Shown one piece after another: positions 11,745-20,698 of a DNA stretch of 64,000 nucleotides. Position 1 is the first letter of the stretch. The number at the start of each line of letters is the position of its first letter. Under the pieces are notes generated by a model. It had not been told where the DNA came from, searched no databases, and worked only from the letters and a program-made list of their open reading frames with translations. Position numbers and translations under genes: made by a program. Origin of the DNA: J038 sp034437535 (GTDB lineage Bacteria; Chloroflexota; Anaerolineae; Aggregatilineales; Phototrophicaceae); assembly GCA_034437535.1 (NCBI GenBank), contig DAOTTZ010000003.1, positions 1 through 64,000 of the forward strand. The letters are read 5' to 3'.

Positions 11745-12926
11745 TTATCCCTCGTCTTCTTCACCTTCTTCGTCGTCCATGTCCGCTTCTTCGTCGTCCA
11801 TGGCTTCTTCGTCATCGGCGGTGTCTTCACCAGCGACTTCGGCCAGCCATTCAGCCAGGAATTCTTCGATGAGTTCGGTATTGTCCGCATTGTCGCGGGC
11901 GAATGCCAGCCACTCATCAACTTCGTCCCGGTTGTCGTCGATCCACTCGGCGGCCTGCTCAGCGATGTCTTCGTCGCTGTCAGCACCGGCGCGCATCATG
12001 ACGTTCTGCTCGGCAATGTCAGACAGCGGGATCTCTACAACGCTCATCAGCGCGCCCACTGCGGGTTTTTCCAGCAGGAAGTCGGTATTGGCAACCGCAC
12101 GGATGTCGTTACCAATAAAGCCCATCTGGCACGGATCTTCGACACAGCCAGGCACACCTTCCAGTGCTTCGACGTCATCGAGTTCCGGCGTCGTCAACCA
12201 GACGACATCTTCACCCACTTCTAACTCGTTGATGGTCCAGTTCGGGGTCCAGGTGTAGAAGAACACCGGCTCGCCACGCTCGTAACGCTGGATGGTTTCA
12301 CCCATCAGCAGAGCATAGTCACCCTGGACGTGATCGATTGCTTCTTCAAGCTCGAATTCCGGCAGATGGATCGTGTTGATCGTCTCTGCACAACCCCAGC
12401 CTTCGTTACAGCCGGTGAGGTTCGCCGCGCCGTTACCATCGGTATCGAAGAGTGCGGCAACTTCCGGATCTTCCATGTCTGCGATGCTGGTAATTTCGAA
12501 TTCTTCAGCCGTTGCACGGTCGATCAGGTACCCCTGAAGCGCACCGTTTTCCACCTGGAAGCCAACCGGAATGACACGGCCCAACGTCGGCAGGCGGCCT
12601 TCCTCGTCTTCTTCGGTGACGGTCATAAAGTTCGTGTGGAGCGGCAACCAGCCGTTGGCCCACATATCAACATCTTCACCTTCGGCGGCAGTGGCATAGA
12701 AATCCACCGCACCTTGCTCACCGATGATCTCGACATCATAGCCCAGTTCAGTCAGCATTTGTTCGAAGATGGCGGCCTGGAACCAGCCGGTCGTCCAGGT
12801 CGCACGGGACATGCGGATCTCGCCCTCTAGTTGATCCTCAGCATCATCCTGAGCACCAACCAGGCTTACGAGGCCCAGTGAAAGTGCGAGCACAGCAATC
12901 AAACCTACGCGGTAAATATGGCGCAT
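11745..12926 (-). CDS. proX: glycine betaine/proline ABC transporter substrate-binding protein
   Basis: A 393-residue OpuAC-family binding protein that would capture betaine or a related quaternary amine outside the membrane. A signal peptide ends in LVSLVGA before QDDAED. The ligand domain contains GWFQAAIFEQML, DMWANGWLPLH and FFYTWTPNW, which include the aromatic residues of betaine-binding folds. No lipobox cysteine is present, so it is not an evident lipoprotein. The last 22 residues are almost all Asp, Glu, Met and Gly, an unusual acidic tail. The ATG at 12926 is chosen over a TTG two codons upstream because AAGGAG lies 8 bases before the ATG and only 2 before the TTG. It is the last gene of proV-proW-proX. 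Confidence 0.9.
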   Translation of the reverse strand: MRHIYRVGLIAVLALSLGLVSLVGAQDDAEDQLEGEIRMSRATWTTGWFQAAIFEQMLTELGYDVEIIGEQGAVDFYATAAEGEDVDMWANGWLPLHTNFMTVTEEDEEGRLPTLGRVIPVGFQVENGALQGYLIDRATAEEFEITSIADMEDPEVAALFDTDGNGAANLTGCNEGWGCAETINTIHLPEFELEEAIDHVQGDYALLMGETIQRYERGEPVFFYTWTPNWTINELEVGEDVVWLTTPELDDVEALEGVPGCVEDPCQMGFIGNDIRAVANTDFLLEKPAVGALMSVVEIPLSDIAEQNVMMRAGADSDEDIAEQAAEWIDDNRDEVDEWLAFARDNADNTELIEEFLAEWLAEVAGEDTADDEEAMDDEEADMDDEEGEEDEG

Positions 12927-13008
12927 ATACAAAACTCCTTAACATACTTAAACAAAAAGGTTGAAATATCGGTCAACCATAACCGGTTGAACCCTAATCA
13001 GGGCTTGC

Positions 13009-14781
13009 TTATTCCGCTGTTTGTCGCGGGTTAGAGCCACTCTGAGAAATCCGGTCGATAACGACGGCCAGCAGTAGCACAACGGTACCGGCAACAACGG
13101 CCCGCCCGATGTTCTGATTCTGAATGGCGTTATAAATCTCTTGTCCCAGGCCACCCCCGGCGATCAACGCGACGATGACGACCATTGAAAGCGACAGCAT
13201 CAACGTCTGGTTGACACCCGCCATAATCGACGGCATCGCTAATGGGATCTGTACATCGCGCAGAAGTTGCCAGTCATTCGACCCGAAGGACTTCGCCGCT
13301 TCGATCACGTCTTCCGGCACCTGGCGAATCCCCAGGTTAGTCAGGCGGACCATTGGCGGCAGGGCAAAGATAATCGTCGCAATCGTCCCTGGTACTGTGC
13401 CGATACCAAATAAAATCGCAATCGGCACCAGATAAACAAACGGGTGGATGGTCTGCATGGCGTCCAGCACACTGCGTACAATCTCATTGACTCGATCATT
13501 ACGAGAGGCCAGAATACCAATCGGAATGCCGACCACGATACAGAAAGCCATCGACGTGAGTAACATCGCTAGCGTCGTCATGGTGTCATCCCACAGGCCC
13601 AATAGCCCGATAATGAACATACAGAACAGGGACAGCGTGGCAACACGGCGGCCACCAGAAAAGGCGGCGACGACCGTCGTCGCGAAGATCACGATGGACC
13701 AATGGGTGGATAACAGGACGGACTCGAAGGCGTCAATCACACCTTGAATCGCGTCTTTGAAACCCCGGAAGATCCAGCCTGCGTCTTCATTTAAGAAGGT
13801 GAAGGCATCGGCAACCATCAAGCTGATGGTATCCCCAAGCTCACTGGCGTCGAACAGATTAACCGTGCTATCGACCAGAGATTGAGACGGAGTCTCTGAC
13901 GTGGGGAAAGCACCGACCACGATCCATTCGTTAAAATCACTCTCTAACGTCGCAATCAGGGTTGATTCGCCGATCAAGGCGTCATCTTCCACCGTGTAAA
14001 CGTCATTGTCTTCATCGAAGTTTTCTTCGGTGAGTGTGCCCAGGATAGCCGATGCCTGGTCGGATGAGGCCGATTGGTTGTATTGAGCCAACACGGTGTT
14101 ATCCGCTGTCATCAGCAAGGCATAACCCGACTGCGTATCCAGGAACAGGTCTTCGCCGACCGCGCCTTCAGTCAGCAAGGCGGTGAGGGTTTCTCTCGTC
14201 ACGTTGGCATAAACGAACGCAACGGAGTCATCTTCGGTTTGGAGCGGCGCGATATATTGCACGCCCTCTTCCCCCACATGCCAGAACGTATCGTCGCCTT
14301 CAAGACTCAGATCAGCCAGGCCAGCGGGTACCGTCGCATCATCGACCGCACTTGCCTGCCATTCGATTTCTTCGTCGCCGTCATCATCCTGGATGGTGAT
14401 CTGCTCAAAACGCAAGATCAGCGCGTCAGCATTGGCCTGATACAGGCCGATTGTCTCCACAAAGGCGCGGACGTCTTCATCAAATGTCGAATTCACCGCC
14501 GCTAAAAACGCCTCTACATCCGACGTCGCGCTGATGCCACCCAGCACATCATCGGTGTCTTCCTGGATGGTCTCCAGTTCGTCATAAACTTCATCGCCAA
14601 TATCTTCAACATCGCCGAAGACATCGGACGTCGTATCTTGTTGTAATGTGTCATTTATCGTCTGGTTTGCCAGCAACGCCGTGATGACGAATATCACCAG
14701 GAATGCACCAGCAATCATTAAGTTTTCACGCGAGAATAATGTTGCCAGGAATGATGGGTTCTCGTTAGTGTCCTCTGTCAT
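13009..14781 (-). CDS. proW: glycine betaine ABC transporter permease with large extra extracytoplasmic domain
   Basis: A 590-residue protein whose last 230 residues or so form a normal ProW/OpuAB permease with several membrane helices. The coupling helix reads EAAKSFGSNDWQLLRDVQIP. Before this lies a lone membrane helix (about 20-37) and roughly 300 residues of acidic soluble sequence. The alternation of helix (VEAFLAAVNSTFDEDVRAF) and strand-rich blocks (EEGVQYIAPLQ, GYALLMTADNTVLAQ) resembles a Cache-type sensor. Ordinary ProW proteins are about 280-350 residues and have no such domain. The order proV-proW-proX on the minus strand, 16 bases from proV, supports the role. The sensor label is inferred from shape only. 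Confidence 0.87.
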   Translation of the reverse strand: MTEDTNENPSFLATLFSRENLMIAGAFLVIFVITALLANQTINDTLQQDTTSDVFGDVEDIGDEVYDELETIQEDTDDVLGGISATSDVEAFLAAVNSTFDEDVRAFVETIGLYQANADALILRFEQITIQDDDGDEEIEWQASAVDDATVPAGLADLSLEGDDTFWHVGEEGVQYIAPLQTEDDSVAFVYANVTRETLTALLTEGAVGEDLFLDTQSGYALLMTADNTVLAQYNQSASSDQASAILGTLTEENFDEDNDVYTVEDDALIGESTLIATLESDFNEWIVVGAFPTSETPSQSLVDSTVNLFDASELGDTISLMVADAFTFLNEDAGWIFRGFKDAIQGVIDAFESVLLSTHWSIVIFATTVVAAFSGGRRVATLSLFCMFIIGLLGLWDDTMTTLAMLLTSMAFCIVVGIPIGILASRNDRVNEIVRSVLDAMQTIHPFVYLVPIAILFGIGTVPGTIATIIFALPPMVRLTNLGIRQVPEDVIEAAKSFGSNDWQLLRDVQIPLAMPSIMAGVNQTLMLSLSMVVIVALIAGGGLGQEIYNAIQNQNIGRAVVAGTVVLLLAVVIDRISQSGSNPRQTAE

Positions 14782-14797
14782 ATGGTTTCTCCGTGAT

Positions 14798-16090
14798 TTA
14801 TTCCGTTTGGGCTTCGGCTTCGATAGCCGTCGCGTTCAGGTCAGTTTGGGCTGAGCCATTGGTGTGATTATTTGCGACGTCACCGCGTTCGTTGGGCGTC
14901 GTCGTCGATTCATTGTTCGATAGCGCGTTGAAGATATGAAGCGGATAAACGACGCCTTCAAAACGTCCTTTATCGTTCAAAATGGCGATGGCCTCGCCCT
15001 TTGCACTCAGGTCGTATAGATCGTTGAGATGGGCAAAGCGGGCCGCCCGTGGAAAATCCCCACGAATGGCGGATTTGAAGCTGGTCTCACCGCGATCTTT
15101 CAGTTCTTGTAATTTCGCCCGCCGCAGAATACCTTCCACGCCTTTGCGTTCATTCAAGACATAGAGCGAATGCGTCTTTTGCTGATCCATCCGGCGCAGG
15201 GCTTCTTTAACGGTGTGCTTACCCATTGTCACAGGTACACCCGGACTCATAATGAATTCCGCCGTTAATACTCGTCCGGAGTCAACATCGGACATAAATT
15301 CGGCGACGTAATCATCTGCCGGTTGGGTGACGATCTCTTGCGGCGTGCCGATCTGCACGACTGCGCCATCACGCATGATGGCAACGCGATTGCCGACGCG
15401 CAAAGCTTCACCCAGGTCATGGGTGATAAATAAGATGGTCTTTTGCAGTTTTTCCTGCAAGTTGAGCAATTCGTCCTGCATCTCCCGGCGGATCAAAGGA
15501 TCTAACGCGCTGAAGGCTTCGTCCATCAGCAGGATGTCGGCATCGTTGGCTAAGGCCCGCGCTAGACCAACCCGCTGTTGCATACCACCGCTCAAATTAT
15601 GCGGATAATGGTCAATCCAATCGCGCAGGCCGACCATGCCCAACGATTCTAAAGCTCGTTCGCGCCGCTTCTCTTTGGATTCACCGCGTACCTGTAAGCC
15701 ATAGCCGACATTTTCCCCGACGGTGCGATGGGGGAAAAGTGCAAAATGCTGAAAGACCATCGACATGCGTTCCCGCCGGACCCGTCTTAACTCTTGCTTG
15801 CTTAACTTGGTAATGTTGATGTCATCTAAGTAGATGTCACCCATTGTCGGTTCGAGTAAGCGGTTGACACAGCGGATTAAGGTCGATTTACCAGAGCCGG
15901 AAAGCCCCATGACGACAAATACTTCGCCTTCGTTGACGGAAAACGATACGTTGTCCAGACCGATCACATGCTTTGTCCGGCGGAAGATCTCGTCTTTTGA
16001 GACGCCTTCCCGCAAGAGCTTTAAGGGTTGCTGGCGTGGTGTGCGCCCGTATATCTTGACAACATTCTCGATTCGAATTTTTTCAGCCAT
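14798..16090 (-). CDS. proV: glycine betaine/proline ABC transporter ATP-binding protein with CBS domains
   Basis: A 430-residue ATPase that powers the ProVWX importer. Walker A is GLSGSGKST, the signature is SGGMQQRVGLARAL and Walker B is LMDEAFSALD. Residues after about 270 hold two CBS-type repeats (AEFIMSPGVPVTMGKHTVKEAL and a second ending GRFEGVVYPLHI), which in OpuA sense ionic strength. A longer frame reaches 16207, but its first 39 residues look non-coding. The ATG at 16090 has GAGGGAAAG about 6 bases upstream and begins the family sequence MAEKIRIENVVKIYG. It is the first gene of the operon and is probably controlled from the 460-base region before it. Confidence 0.93.
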   Translation of the reverse strand: MAEKIRIENVVKIYGRTPRQQPLKLLREGVSKDEIFRRTKHVIGLDNVSFSVNEGEVFVVMGLSGSGKSTLIRCVNRLLEPTMGDIYLDDINITKLSKQELRRVRRERMSMVFQHFALFPHRTVGENVGYGLQVRGESKEKRRERALESLGMVGLRDWIDHYPHNLSGGMQQRVGLARALANDADILLMDEAFSALDPLIRREMQDELLNLQEKLQKTILFITHDLGEALRVGNRVAIMRDGAVVQIGTPQEIVTQPADDYVAEFMSDVDSGRVLTAEFIMSPGVPVTMGKHTVKEALRRMDQQKTHSLYVLNERKGVEGILRRAKLQELKDRGETSFKSAIRGDFPRAARFAHLNDLYDLSAKGEAIAILNDKGRFEGVVYPLHIFNALSNNESTTTPNERGDVANNHTNGSAQTDLNATAIEAEAQTE

Positions 16091-16306
16091 TGACAACTTT
16101 CCCTCTATGTTTTGGTCGATAAGTCTATCAAAACCATGCGAGCAAACATGCACACCGTACAATTCAGACGAATCGGTATATGCTCGACAAGTTGTCCAGG
16201 TCAGCACGGCTGGTAAATTTGGGCATCAGGGCGTGTGTACGCGATGATATTGATTACACAGAGATTTGAAAAAGCCCTATCAACGGTGCCTTGCGGCACG
16301 AGGTGC

Positions 16307-16332
16307 GGTTTAGCTTGATGATTAGCTAAACC
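16307..16332. repeat. perfect inverted repeat upstream of proV
   Basis: GGTTTAGCT at 16307-16315 and its exact reverse complement at 16324-16332 flank an 8-base spacer. It lies about 220 bases upstream of the proV start and could be an operator or an RNA hairpin. Confidence 0.5.
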
Positions 16333-16451
16333 CTACGATTGAATTGTACCCAGGGTTAAGTGGTTGCTGGTGATTTACTACGTAAATGCCGCAACCGCCT
16401 GAAACATATCCTTTTTCGTTCGTTGTTTTCTACATAGAGGTTAACACGCTG

Positions 16452-16473
16452 ATTCGGTTTCGTCAAACCGAAT
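16452..16473. repeat. second perfect inverted repeat in the proV upstream region
   Basis: ATTCGGTTT at 16452-16460 and its exact complement at 16465-16473 flank CGTC. No T-run follows, so an operator is as likely as a terminator. The rest of the 16091-16510 gap shows a small GTGCC-TTGC-GGCAC hairpin near 16285 but no gene. Confidence 0.45.
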
Positions 16474-16510
16474 TTCGAAGGAAATCATTAAATCCATGTT
16501 AAGTGGGCGG

Positions 16511-16550
16511 ATTAATAAACACAAAACCCGCTGACGCGGGCTTGTGCGGG
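16511..16550 (-). terminator. intrinsic terminator of the small-gene pair
   Basis: On the minus strand CCCGC-GTCA-GCGGG is followed by TTTTGTGTTT, directly after the stop codon of the gene at 16551-16865. Confidence 0.7.
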
Positions 16551-16865
16551 TTAGTAGTGGGCGGCGTAGATGGCGCGGGCTAAATCTTGCAAGCTGTGCG
16601 CCTGTATTCCGCGTAGCCACCAGCGGCGTTGTTCGTTGAGGCCATATTCCTGTAAGAATTGGTCATCACACCGCTGGAGGAGCCGGTCACATTTTTCACG
16701 GCTCAGGGCCGCCTCACCTAATATGCGATCTAAAATTGCGATCTCTTTTTGTGTTAGAGGTGGCATACAAGTATTGTCCATGTCAAGGTGCGATGGTCGG
16801 TCGTTAACTTCTATGTGTACGTCTAGTGGTATCAGTGGTAACCAGATGATGTCACCTGTTTTCAT
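16551..16865 (-). CDS. hypothetical protein, 104 residues
   Basis: No family is recognised. The protein is soluble, with a helical middle (LTQKEIAILDRILGEAALSREK) and a C-terminal helix (SLQDLARAIYAAHY). Three cysteines and four tryptophans are scattered without a metal motif. It starts 4 bases after the stop of the upstream small membrane protein and has almost no ribosome site of its own, so its translation probably depends on that gene. A clear intrinsic terminator follows its stop. The coupling and terminator support a real gene. Confidence 0.6.
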   Translation of the reverse strand: MKTGDIIWLPLIPLDVHIEVNDRPSHLDMDNTCMPPLTQKEIAILDRILGEAALSREKCDRLLQRCDDQFLQEYGLNEQRRWWLRGIQAHSLQDLARAIYAAHY

Positions 16866-16869
16866 CTAG

Positions 16870-17058
16870 CTAGCAACCCAGGCAATGATTGGGCGATGTC
16901 CCTTGCCCGGCCAGCACGTCCCCACCAGGCACAGCAAATAACGCGACGGCGATTAAGGCGACGATCAACAGGGTGACGGCGGGCTTGCGGACGATGAAAG
17001 AAGCGACGGTGGTCAGTTGGATGTACAGCCAGATGATGAATGTGTTCAGCAGGTCCAT
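16870..17058 (-). CDS. small membrane protein, 62 residues, ending in CLGC
   Basis: The ATG at 17058 has GAGGAG 6 bases upstream; a longer frame from 17091 lacks such a site. The product has two hydrophobic stretches (about residues 5-20 and 26-48) joined by a short basic turn (VRKP). It then has a Gly-rich tail that ends SPNHCLGC. No family is recognised. The tail with a paired Cys could lie on either side of the membrane. It is the first gene of a two-gene unit with the 104-residue protein. Confidence 0.6.
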   Translation of the reverse strand: MDLLNTFIIWLYIQLTTVASFIVRKPAVTLLIVALIAVALFAVPGGDVLAGQGTSPNHCLGC

Positions 17059-17477
17059 GAGATGCTCCTCAGCAAAATGACAATCGATCAAGTTGCTGGG
17101 ATGGTCTCAGGGGGCGTGCAACGAATCGCTTACGAGAAATCCCGCCAAAGCGCGAAACGAATCAATTCACGACATTTTCATGCGGCTCTCATTTTTCAAC
17201 TACCTTGTGCTGTCACCATGCGTTGAGGATATGCCCCCCAAAATTTGGGGGGGTCATGTGGTTATATTCATGGTAATTTAAATGGCTGGTATCAATAACA
17301 CACACACACTGTCGTTGTGCTTACCAACGACTCAATGCTCAAAATATTCCTCGCTTCGATATAATTATTTATTTGATTCGGGAGCCAAACATCGTGGATG
17401 GTGCTTCCCGGAAGCAAAATTGTTGTCACGCATAGCAGTTGTCGTAACACGTCGTGCATCAGTAAGGAGCTAACAAC
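17059..17477. other. intergenic region between the divergent small-gene pair and the Mrp operon
   Basis: About 420 bases without a gene. It should hold the promoters for both directions. Visible features are the C6/G7 hairpin near 17240, a short CA repeat near 17300 and AT-rich sequence near 17360 (ATATAATTATTTATTTG). No convincing promoter hexamer pair was identified. Confidence 0.6.
17234..17252. repeat. near-perfect C6-AAAATTT-G6/7 hairpin
   Basis: CCCCCC at 17234-17239 and GGGGGGG at 17247-17253 flank AAAATTT. The arms and most of the centre are self-complementary. It is too far from any gene end to be a clear terminator. Confidence 0.5.
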
Positions 17478-20348
17478 GTGTCCGTCATTCTATTTGTATT
17501 GGGGTTGCCGGTTCTGCTGGCTTTGATCACAGCGCAACCCATCACCGAACGCATACCCAAGTCTTTCAACCTGGCCTGGTTGATGAGTGGGACGATGGCA
17601 CTGATGGCTGTGCTTTTGCTGGTGCAGGGGTACCAGCCAGTCATCGCCGACCAGGGAGCCGCAACATACACCCTGGATTGGGTGCCGGCATATGGCCTGA
17701 GCTTAAGTTTTTATCTGGATAGTCTGTCGCTCTTATTCGGGTTAATCATCACCGGCATCGGCGTGGTGGTCTTCCTATACACAGGCTACTACTTCGAAGA
17801 ACGCCCGGATCGGGTGCGCTTCCTGCGGTTGTTGTCATTGTTCGCGGCGGCGATGCTGTGGTTGGTGCTATCCGGCAATCTCATCACGCTGTTCATCGCT
17901 TGGGAGTTGACGAGCATCACTTCGTTCTTGCTGATCGGCTTTAAGGGTGATAAGTACGAATCCGCACGCGCCGGGGCGACTCGCGCATTGGTCGTAACCG
18001 GGGGGGGCGGGTTGGCTTTGCTAGTCGGCACGCTGATGCTGGGTACCGCCGCCGGGACGTTCGAGATGGCGGAGTTACTTACGCTCGATATGACCGACCA
18101 CCCCTGGTATATCGCTTTCACATTGCTGATTATGCTGAGCGCGTTCACCAAGAGCGCACAATTCCCCTTTCACTTTTGGCTCCCCGGTGCGATGGACGCC
18201 CCGACCCCGGCCAGTTCGTTTCTGCATTCGGCCACGATGGTTAAGGCTGGCGTTTATCTGCTGGCACGCCTGCACCCTACGTTAGGCGGGGCGGATTTCT
18301 GGACGGACACACTTCTGCTGGTCGGCCTGACGACCTTCTTGTACAGTTCGATCCTGGCGGTACGTCAGCCGGATCTAAAAGGTCTGCTGGCCTTTACGAC
18401 GACGGCCAAGCTCGGCGCGTTGGTCGCGCTAATCGGCGTGCCGGAAGGTTACGGCATCAAGGCGGCCCTGGTCGGCATTCTGGCGCACGCGCTGTATAAG
18501 TCGGCCTTGTTCCTCAGCGTCGGGAGCATCGACCATGCGACCGGCACCCGCCAGGTCAGCAAATTGGGCGGCCTGTGGAATTACATGCCGATCACGGGCG
18601 TCGTGGTGATTATCTCGGCCTTATCAATGGCGGGCTTACCGCCGTTCCTGGGGTTTGTGGCGAAGGAAACCCTGCTGGAAGCCTTCTTCGATGATGGCGT
18701 GTTGCTGGCGGTGGTCTTCGTCGCATCGGTGTTCACCGCCGCCGCCGGTTACATCTTGATCTGGGACATCTTCTTCCGCAAAGAGCCGGAAGCGATTCAC
18801 TTCCACGCCCTGCCCCGCCCGATGGAAACCGGACCGTTGTTGATGGTGGGCGGGACGATTGTCTTCGCGCTGTTCGTCACGCAGATCATCCGACCGTTGG
18901 TTGAGCCAATCGTCCCGGTGGAGTTCAAGCTGGTGTTATTCCCCGGCTTTAACAATGTGTTCTGGTTGAGTATGGCGGCCATCATCAGCGGCCTGGCCCT
19001 GTTCTTCCTGCGGAATCCCTGGCGGCGCGTCAAGGAATTGCCGTTCAACGCGACGACTGTTTACAACGGCTTCATCAGCGGGAGCGAATGGATCGCCGAC
19101 CAGGTGCTTAAGACCCAAAATGGCAAACTCCGCCATTATTTGATCGTCATCATCAGCGTGGTGATGGGCATCTTGCTTTATGGCGGGTTAGCCCGCGATT
19201 TGTTCGCGCTGGAAACCCTGGAATTTGGCGAATTCACCGTCACCGACATCGTGGATGTGATGTTGCTGGCATTGGCGATCATCGCCGCCTGGATTTCCGT
19301 CCGGGTACACAAACATCTGCACGCCGCGCTGGCCCTGGCGATCTTCGGCTACGCGGTCGGTGGTGTCTTCCTGGTAGAGCCAGCCCCCGATGTGGCCCTG
19401 GTGCAATTCCTGGTGGAGACACTGGCAACAGTCGTCCTGGTCATCATGATTAGCCGGGTACGTATCGAACACCGGGAAGAAGCGATGGAAGTCCTCAAAC
19501 GACCGCTAAACAACGGGGCGGATGCCTTCGCCAAGATCCGTGATGTGTCTATCGCACTGGTCACGGGCGTCATCATGGGGGCGTTTGCTCTGGTCGCGCT
19601 GGTCAACCGGGACAACCGTGAGAGCATCGCAGAATGGCACCTGGATAACGCCTTCGAAGAGGTGGGCGTCACCGATGTCGTTTCCGCCATCCTGACGGAC
19701 TTCCGGGGTACCGACACCCTGATCGAGATCGCGGTGTTCGCCACTGCCGCGCTGGGCATCTTCGCCCTGCTGACGATCAACCGTGAGCAAGGCGGCGAAC
19801 CGGGTGATCTGGCGGAAGCCTTGCAAAAGGATAGCCGGGTTGCCACACCATTGATCCGTGTGATTGCGACCATTGTCTTGCCGATCACGTTAATCATCGC
19901 CGCTGTTCACATCCTGTATGGGGCCAATGCCCCCGGTGACGGATTCACGGCGGGGGTGGTCTCTGGCCTGGGGATCGCGCTTTACTACGTGGTGTTCGGC
20001 TATGAGCGTGTGCGCGAAAGGTTGCGCTGGCTCCACCCGGCGCGGACGCTGGTCGCGGGGTTATTCCTGGCCTTGCTCAACGGCCTGTTCCCGATTCTAG
20101 TCGATGGCAACTTTATGGGATTGGTAGATTTCATCCCGGATATTGACTTCGCCAACCTGAAAGCCACGACAACCATTATCTTTGAAATCGGCATCGCGGT
20201 GACGGTCTTTGGCTCCGTCAGCTTGATCATGGAGACCATCGCTCGTCCGTCTAGCGTGCGACCGCCGAGAGAACCATATGAAAGCGAAACCGCCGCAACC
20301 ACACCACTGGCACCGGCGGATAATCAACCTGTAACAAGTGGAGACTAA
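17478..20348 (+). CDS. mrpA: Na+/H+ antiporter Mrp subunit A fused to subunit B
   Basis: A 956-residue polytopic protein. Residues 1 to about 640 are the NuoL-like MrpA antiporter core (LFIAWELTSITSFLLIGFKGD, FPFHFWLPGAMDAPTPASSFLHSATMV, with long strings avoided here by splitting at the conserved Lys). A DUF4040/MrpB-N-like part follows at about 590-680. From about 790 to 935 the protein becomes an MnhB domain (VILPITL-type helix, GANAPGDGFTAG). A separate mrpB is absent from the operon, so A and B are one chain. The GTG start has AAGGAG 8 bases upstream. The complex exports Na+ in exchange for H+ in the cytoplasmic membrane. mrpC follows after 5 bases. Confidence 0.93.
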   Translation: MSVILFVLGLPVLLALITAQPITERIPKSFNLAWLMSGTMALMAVLLLVQGYQPVIADQGAATYTLDWVPAYGLSLSFYLDSLSLLFGLIITGIGVVVFLYTGYYFEERPDRVRFLRLLSLFAAAMLWLVLSGNLITLFIAWELTSITSFLLIGFKGDKYESARAGATRALVVTGGGGLALLVGTLMLGTAAGTFEMAELLTLDMTDHPWYIAFTLLIMLSAFTKSAQFPFHFWLPGAMDAPTPASSFLHSATMVKAGVYLLARLHPTLGGADFWTDTLLLVGLTTFLYSSILAVRQPDLKGLLAFTTTAKLGALVALIGVPEGYGIKAALVGILAHALYKSALFLSVGSIDHATGTRQVSKLGGLWNYMPITGVVVIISALSMAGLPPFLGFVAKETLLEAFFDDGVLLAVVFVASVFTAAAGYILIWDIFFRKEPEAIHFHALPRPMETGPLLMVGGTIVFALFVTQIIRPLVEPIVPVEFKLVLFPGFNNVFWLSMAAIISGLALFFLRNPWRRVKELPFNATTVYNGFISGSEWIADQVLKTQNGKLRHYLIVIISVVMGILLYGGLARDLFALETLEFGEFTVTDIVDVMLLALAIIAAWISVRVHKHLHAALALAIFGYAVGGVFLVEPAPDVALVQFLVETLATVVLVIMISRVRIEHREEAMEVLKRPLNNGADAFAKIRDVSIALVTGVIMGAFALVALVNRDNRESIAEWHLDNAFEEVGVTDVVSAILTDFRGTDTLIEIAVFATAALGIFALLTINREQGGEPGDLAEALQKDSRVATPLIRVIATIVLPITLIIAAVHILYGANAPGDGFTAGVVSGLGIALYYVVFGYERVRERLRWLHPARTLVAGLFLALLNGLFPILVDGNFMGLVDFIPDIDFANLKATTTIIFEIGIAVTVFGSVSLIMETIARPSSVRPPREPYESETAATTPLAPADNQPVTSGD

Positions 20349-20353
20349 TTTCG

Positions 20354-20686
20354 ATGAATATCATTTTCGCCATCGCAATCGGTTCGTTGTTCGGGCTGGG
20401 TGTGTACCAGCTTCTCCGGCGTGATTTAATCAAATCCGCGATGGGCTTTGCCCTGCTCTTTACGTCGGTCAACCTGCTTCTGCTGGCGGTGGGTGCGTAT
20501 GACGGCACCAACCCGGCTTATACCGATCAAGGGGATGACCCGAGTGACCCGCTGGTGCAGGCTTTGATCCTGACGGCAATCGTGGTGAGCTTCGGCTCGT
20601 ATGCGTTGTTGCTGGCCCTGGTCAATATCGTTTCGACGCGCTTTAACACTGCCCAAACGGATGAAGTCGACGGACTTCAGAAATAA
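20354..20686 (+). CDS. mrpC: Na+/H+ antiporter Mrp subunit C
   Basis: A 110-residue NuoK-like subunit with three membrane helices. The sequence GVYQLLRRDLIKSAMGFALL and the later DPLVQALILTAIVVSFG carry the expected conserved positions (the DPLxQALxLTAIV block is diagnostic for MnhC). It sits 5 bases after mrpA and 12 before mrpD. It works as part of the seven-subunit Mrp complex, here six chains because A and B are fused. Confidence 0.95.
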   Translation: MNIIFAIAIGSLFGLGVYQLLRRDLIKSAMGFALLFTSVNLLLLAVGAYDGTNPAYTDQGDDPSDPLVQALILTAIVVSFGSYALLLALVNIVSTRFNTAQTDEVDGLQK

Positions 20687-20698
20687 GGACGCCCTGGC

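Noticed and set aside
17296..17310. CA dinucleotide run near 17300 as a phase-variable repeat
   Set aside because: It is only about six units, is not inside a gene and is not in a promoter spacer that could be identified.
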